Of a stretch of DNA of 33,101 nucleotides, positions 31,913 to 33,101 are shown piece after piece. This DNA comes from Rhodospirillaceae bacterium (GTDB lineage: Bacteria; Pseudomonadota; Alphaproteobacteria; UBA8366): contig PAZH01000012.1 in assembly GCA_002716125.1 (NCBI GenBank), positions 15,083-48,183 of the forward strand, in the 5' to 3' direction. The notes under the pieces are model-generated. The model had not been told where the DNA came from and did not search any database. It was given only the letters and a program-made list of their open reading frames with translations. A program made the position numbers and the translations under genes. The first letter of the stretch is position 1. Every line of letters starts with the position of its first letter.

Positions 31913-32595
31913 CCGTAAACCCGTTTGATCGCGTCCGCCGGAACACCAATGTAGAAGAGCGCCAGGCAGGCGAGATTTCGCATAGGCCGCACCCAGTATC
32001 CATCTTGCTGAAACCGCACCGCCGAGGTTGTGGCCCGAAAGTCGATCGCCGCAAGCGACCCGCGTCCAAGCCGCCGCACGATATCGACATCCTCCATCAA
32101 CGAGAAATCGCGATAACCGCCGATGCGGCTGTAGAGACGTTTTGAGATCAACAAGCCCTGATCACCGTACGGCAATCCGAACAACCGATTGCGCCACCGC
32201 ACGAGACGTTCTAACCGACGTGCCGATGACGAAGGGTCGTCGAGGGCGAATTCAAAGTACCCGGCCGTCTCGGCCGCGTTGGGCCGCTCGATAAAAGCCC
32301 GCACGCCGTCGCTCCAGCCTGGCGCCAAAACCGTATCCGCATGCAGAAAGAGAAACCAATCGCCCCGCGCCGCGTCCGCACCGGCGCGAAGTTGGCGGCC
32401 TCGACCCGGCGGGCCTTCCACTAAGACGGCACCCGCATCGATGACGGCCTTTTGCGTTCCGTCCTCGGAACCGCCATCCGAGACGACGAGTTCTTTGATC
32501 AGGCCGACGCTTTCCATTTGCGCCAGCGCACCGAGTGTCGGTCCCAAAACCGGGCCCGCATTCAGCGTCGGGATGATGATACTGAGTTCCGCCAT
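31909..32595 (-). CDS. TIGR04283-type family 2 glycosyltransferase
   Basis: This 228-residue GT-A glycosyltransferase (family 2) of the TIGR04283 group was formerly named transferase 2, rSAM/selenodomain-associated, and is now often called arsenosugar biosynthesis-type. It shows SIIIPTLNAG at 5-14, VVSDGGSEDGT near 37-47, the DxD-like FLHADTVLAPG near 82-92, and LPYGDQGLLI plus DFSLMEDVDIVRRL in the acceptor half. A C-terminal hydrophobic segment (LACLALFYIGVP) may touch the membrane. The gene is the first of the coupled pair and is divergent from the radical SAM gene across 84 bases. Substrate is unassigned. Confidence 0.92.
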   Translation of the reverse strand: MAELSIIIPTLNAGPVLGPTLGALAQMESVGLIKELVVSDGGSEDGTQKAVIDAGAVLVEGPPGRGRQLRAGADAARGDWFLFLHADTVLAPGWSDGVRAFIERPNAAETAGYFEFALDDPSSSARRLERLVRWRNRLFGLPYGDQGLLISKRLYSRIGGYRDFSLMEDVDIVRRLGRGSLAAIDFRATTSAVRFQQDGYWVRPMRNLACLALFYIGVPADAIKRVYG

Positions 32596-32644
32596 GCGGG
32601 CTTTCTATCACAGGCTGCGGCGGGACGTACAATTCACGCGGATA

Positions 32645-32673
32645 TTGAATGTTCCTTTTTTGTTCTATATCCT
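32645..32673 (+). promoter_or_regulatory. Predicted promoter with LexA (SOS) box, leaderless
   Basis: TTGAAT (32645-32650) and TATCCT (32668-32673) are spaced by 17 bases. The spacer contains GTTC-N7-GTTC (32651-32665), the LexA direct-repeat consensus known in alphaproteobacteria such as Caulobacter and rhizobia. The -10 box ends 7 bases before the ATG at 32680, which leaves no room for a ribosome-binding site and suggests a leaderless transcript. Repressor bound here would block RNA polymerase directly. Confidence 0.6.
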
Positions 32674-32679
32674 GCCCCC

Positions 32680-33101
32680 ATGGATTGGAAACTTCCAGAT
32701 CGGGCAAGAAAGGGCCGCGGTGCGGTTAGCAACCGCGCCGGGCGGTTCGAAGCGAACAATTTTGAAGCGGTCGATGACGGTTGGACCCGGGAAGTCGAGG
32801 AACTCGAGCAAATCTCGACGACCCTGACGGTCGACACCGCTCGAAAAGTCATCTCCCGCAACCAGTCGCCCGATGTTCCGTTCGACCGTTCCATCAATCC
32901 CTATCGCGGATGCGAGCACGGGTGCATCTATTGTTTCGCGCGACCGACGCATGCGTATTACGGGCTGTCCCCCGGTCTCGATTTCGAAACCAAGCTATTC
33001 TACAAGCTGGACGCCGCCGAACGACTGCGCAAGGAACTGCACGATCCTAAATATCAGGTCGACGTCATGGCACTCGGCACGAACACGGACCCTTATCAAC
33101 C
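32680..33101 (+). CDS. PA0069-family (SplB-like) radical SAM protein, 3'-truncated by window
   Basis: This is the first 140 residues of a radical SAM enzyme; the frame is open to the window edge. The [4Fe-4S]/SAM motif is Cys78-x3-Cys82-x2-Cys85 (CEHGCIYC), followed by FARPTHAYYG. The N-terminal KGRGAVSNRAGRFE and TTLTVDTARKVISRNQSPDVPFD are typical of the PA0069-type group related to spore photoproduct lyase. Members are often predicted DNA-repair proteins, with no confirmed reaction that I know. The ATG at 32680 is the first possible start, lacks a ribosome site, and lies directly behind the LexA-box promoter, which fits an SOS-controlled repair role. The full family length is about 350 residues. 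Confidence 0.93.
   Translation, partial: MDWKLPDRARKGRGAVSNRAGRFEANNFEAVDDGWTREVEELEQISTTLTVDTARKVISRNQSPDVPFDRSINPYRGCEHGCIYCFARPTHAYYGLSPGLDFETKLFYKLDAAERLRKELHDPKYQVDVMALGTNTDPYQ

Overview
The window looks like the chromosome of an alphaproteobacterium, most plausibly a free-living Rhodospirillales-type organism. Three things suggest this: the gene order ispE / TPR protein / ETF-QO / UDG / Slt / MoaB, the alphaproteobacterial style of the individual proteins, and a GTTC-N7-GTTC LexA-type box. This placement is an inference from protein character; no rRNA or marker tree is available. The DNA is GC-rich and densely coded, no gap exceeds 300 bases, and no insertion sequence, phage gene or CRISPR array is visible.

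Positions 1-19.9 kb are an accessory, catabolic region of short operons. They hold an MFS carrier (cut by the window edge) converging on an FMN alpha-hydroxy-acid oxidase; a minus-strand group of AhpD/CMD protein, PhyH dioxygenase and YqaE/Pmp3 peptide; a plus-strand operon of MFS carrier, GMC oxidoreductase, zinc alcohol dehydrogenase and 3-hydroxyisobutyrate-dehydrogenase-like enzyme; a minus-strand acyl-CoA dehydrogenase / FAH-family hydratase pair; a plus-strand crotonase / class III CoA-transferase / YciI-like group; a minus-strand operon of cupin, TauD-type dioxygenase, alpha/beta hydrolase and second class III CoA-transferase; and a plus-strand SLC13-type carrier with a tandem universal stress protein. 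Together they suggest uptake, oxidation, CoA activation and beta-oxidation-like breakdown of small organic or aromatic acids. The substrate cannot be read from sequence.

Positions 19.9-33.1 kb are more housekeeping in character: tRNA-Gln(UUG) with a visible promoter, a [2Fe-2S] ferredoxin coupled to ispE, a large TPR protein, ETF-ubiquinone oxidoreductase, a uracil-DNA glycosylase, a caspase-like protein with an EF-hand loop and coiled coil, a lytic transglycosylase overlapping moaB, a PEP-mutase/isocitrate-lyase family enzyme, a coupled pair of TIGR04282/TIGR04283-type transferases, and the start of a PA0069-type radical SAM protein.

The most notable find is at 3425-4075 on the minus strand. 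The AhpD/carboxymuconolactone-decarboxylase-like gene has an in-frame TGA exactly where homologues carry the second Cys of the redox CxxC motif. The TGA is followed at the right distance by a 13-position stem (12 pairs) with a 5-base G-containing loop. This fits a bacterial SECIS element and a Cys-x-x-Sec selenoprotein. A standard gene caller would split it into two short ORFs or miss it. A second find is the radical SAM gene at the right edge, which has a LexA box inside the spacer of an apparently leaderless promoter.
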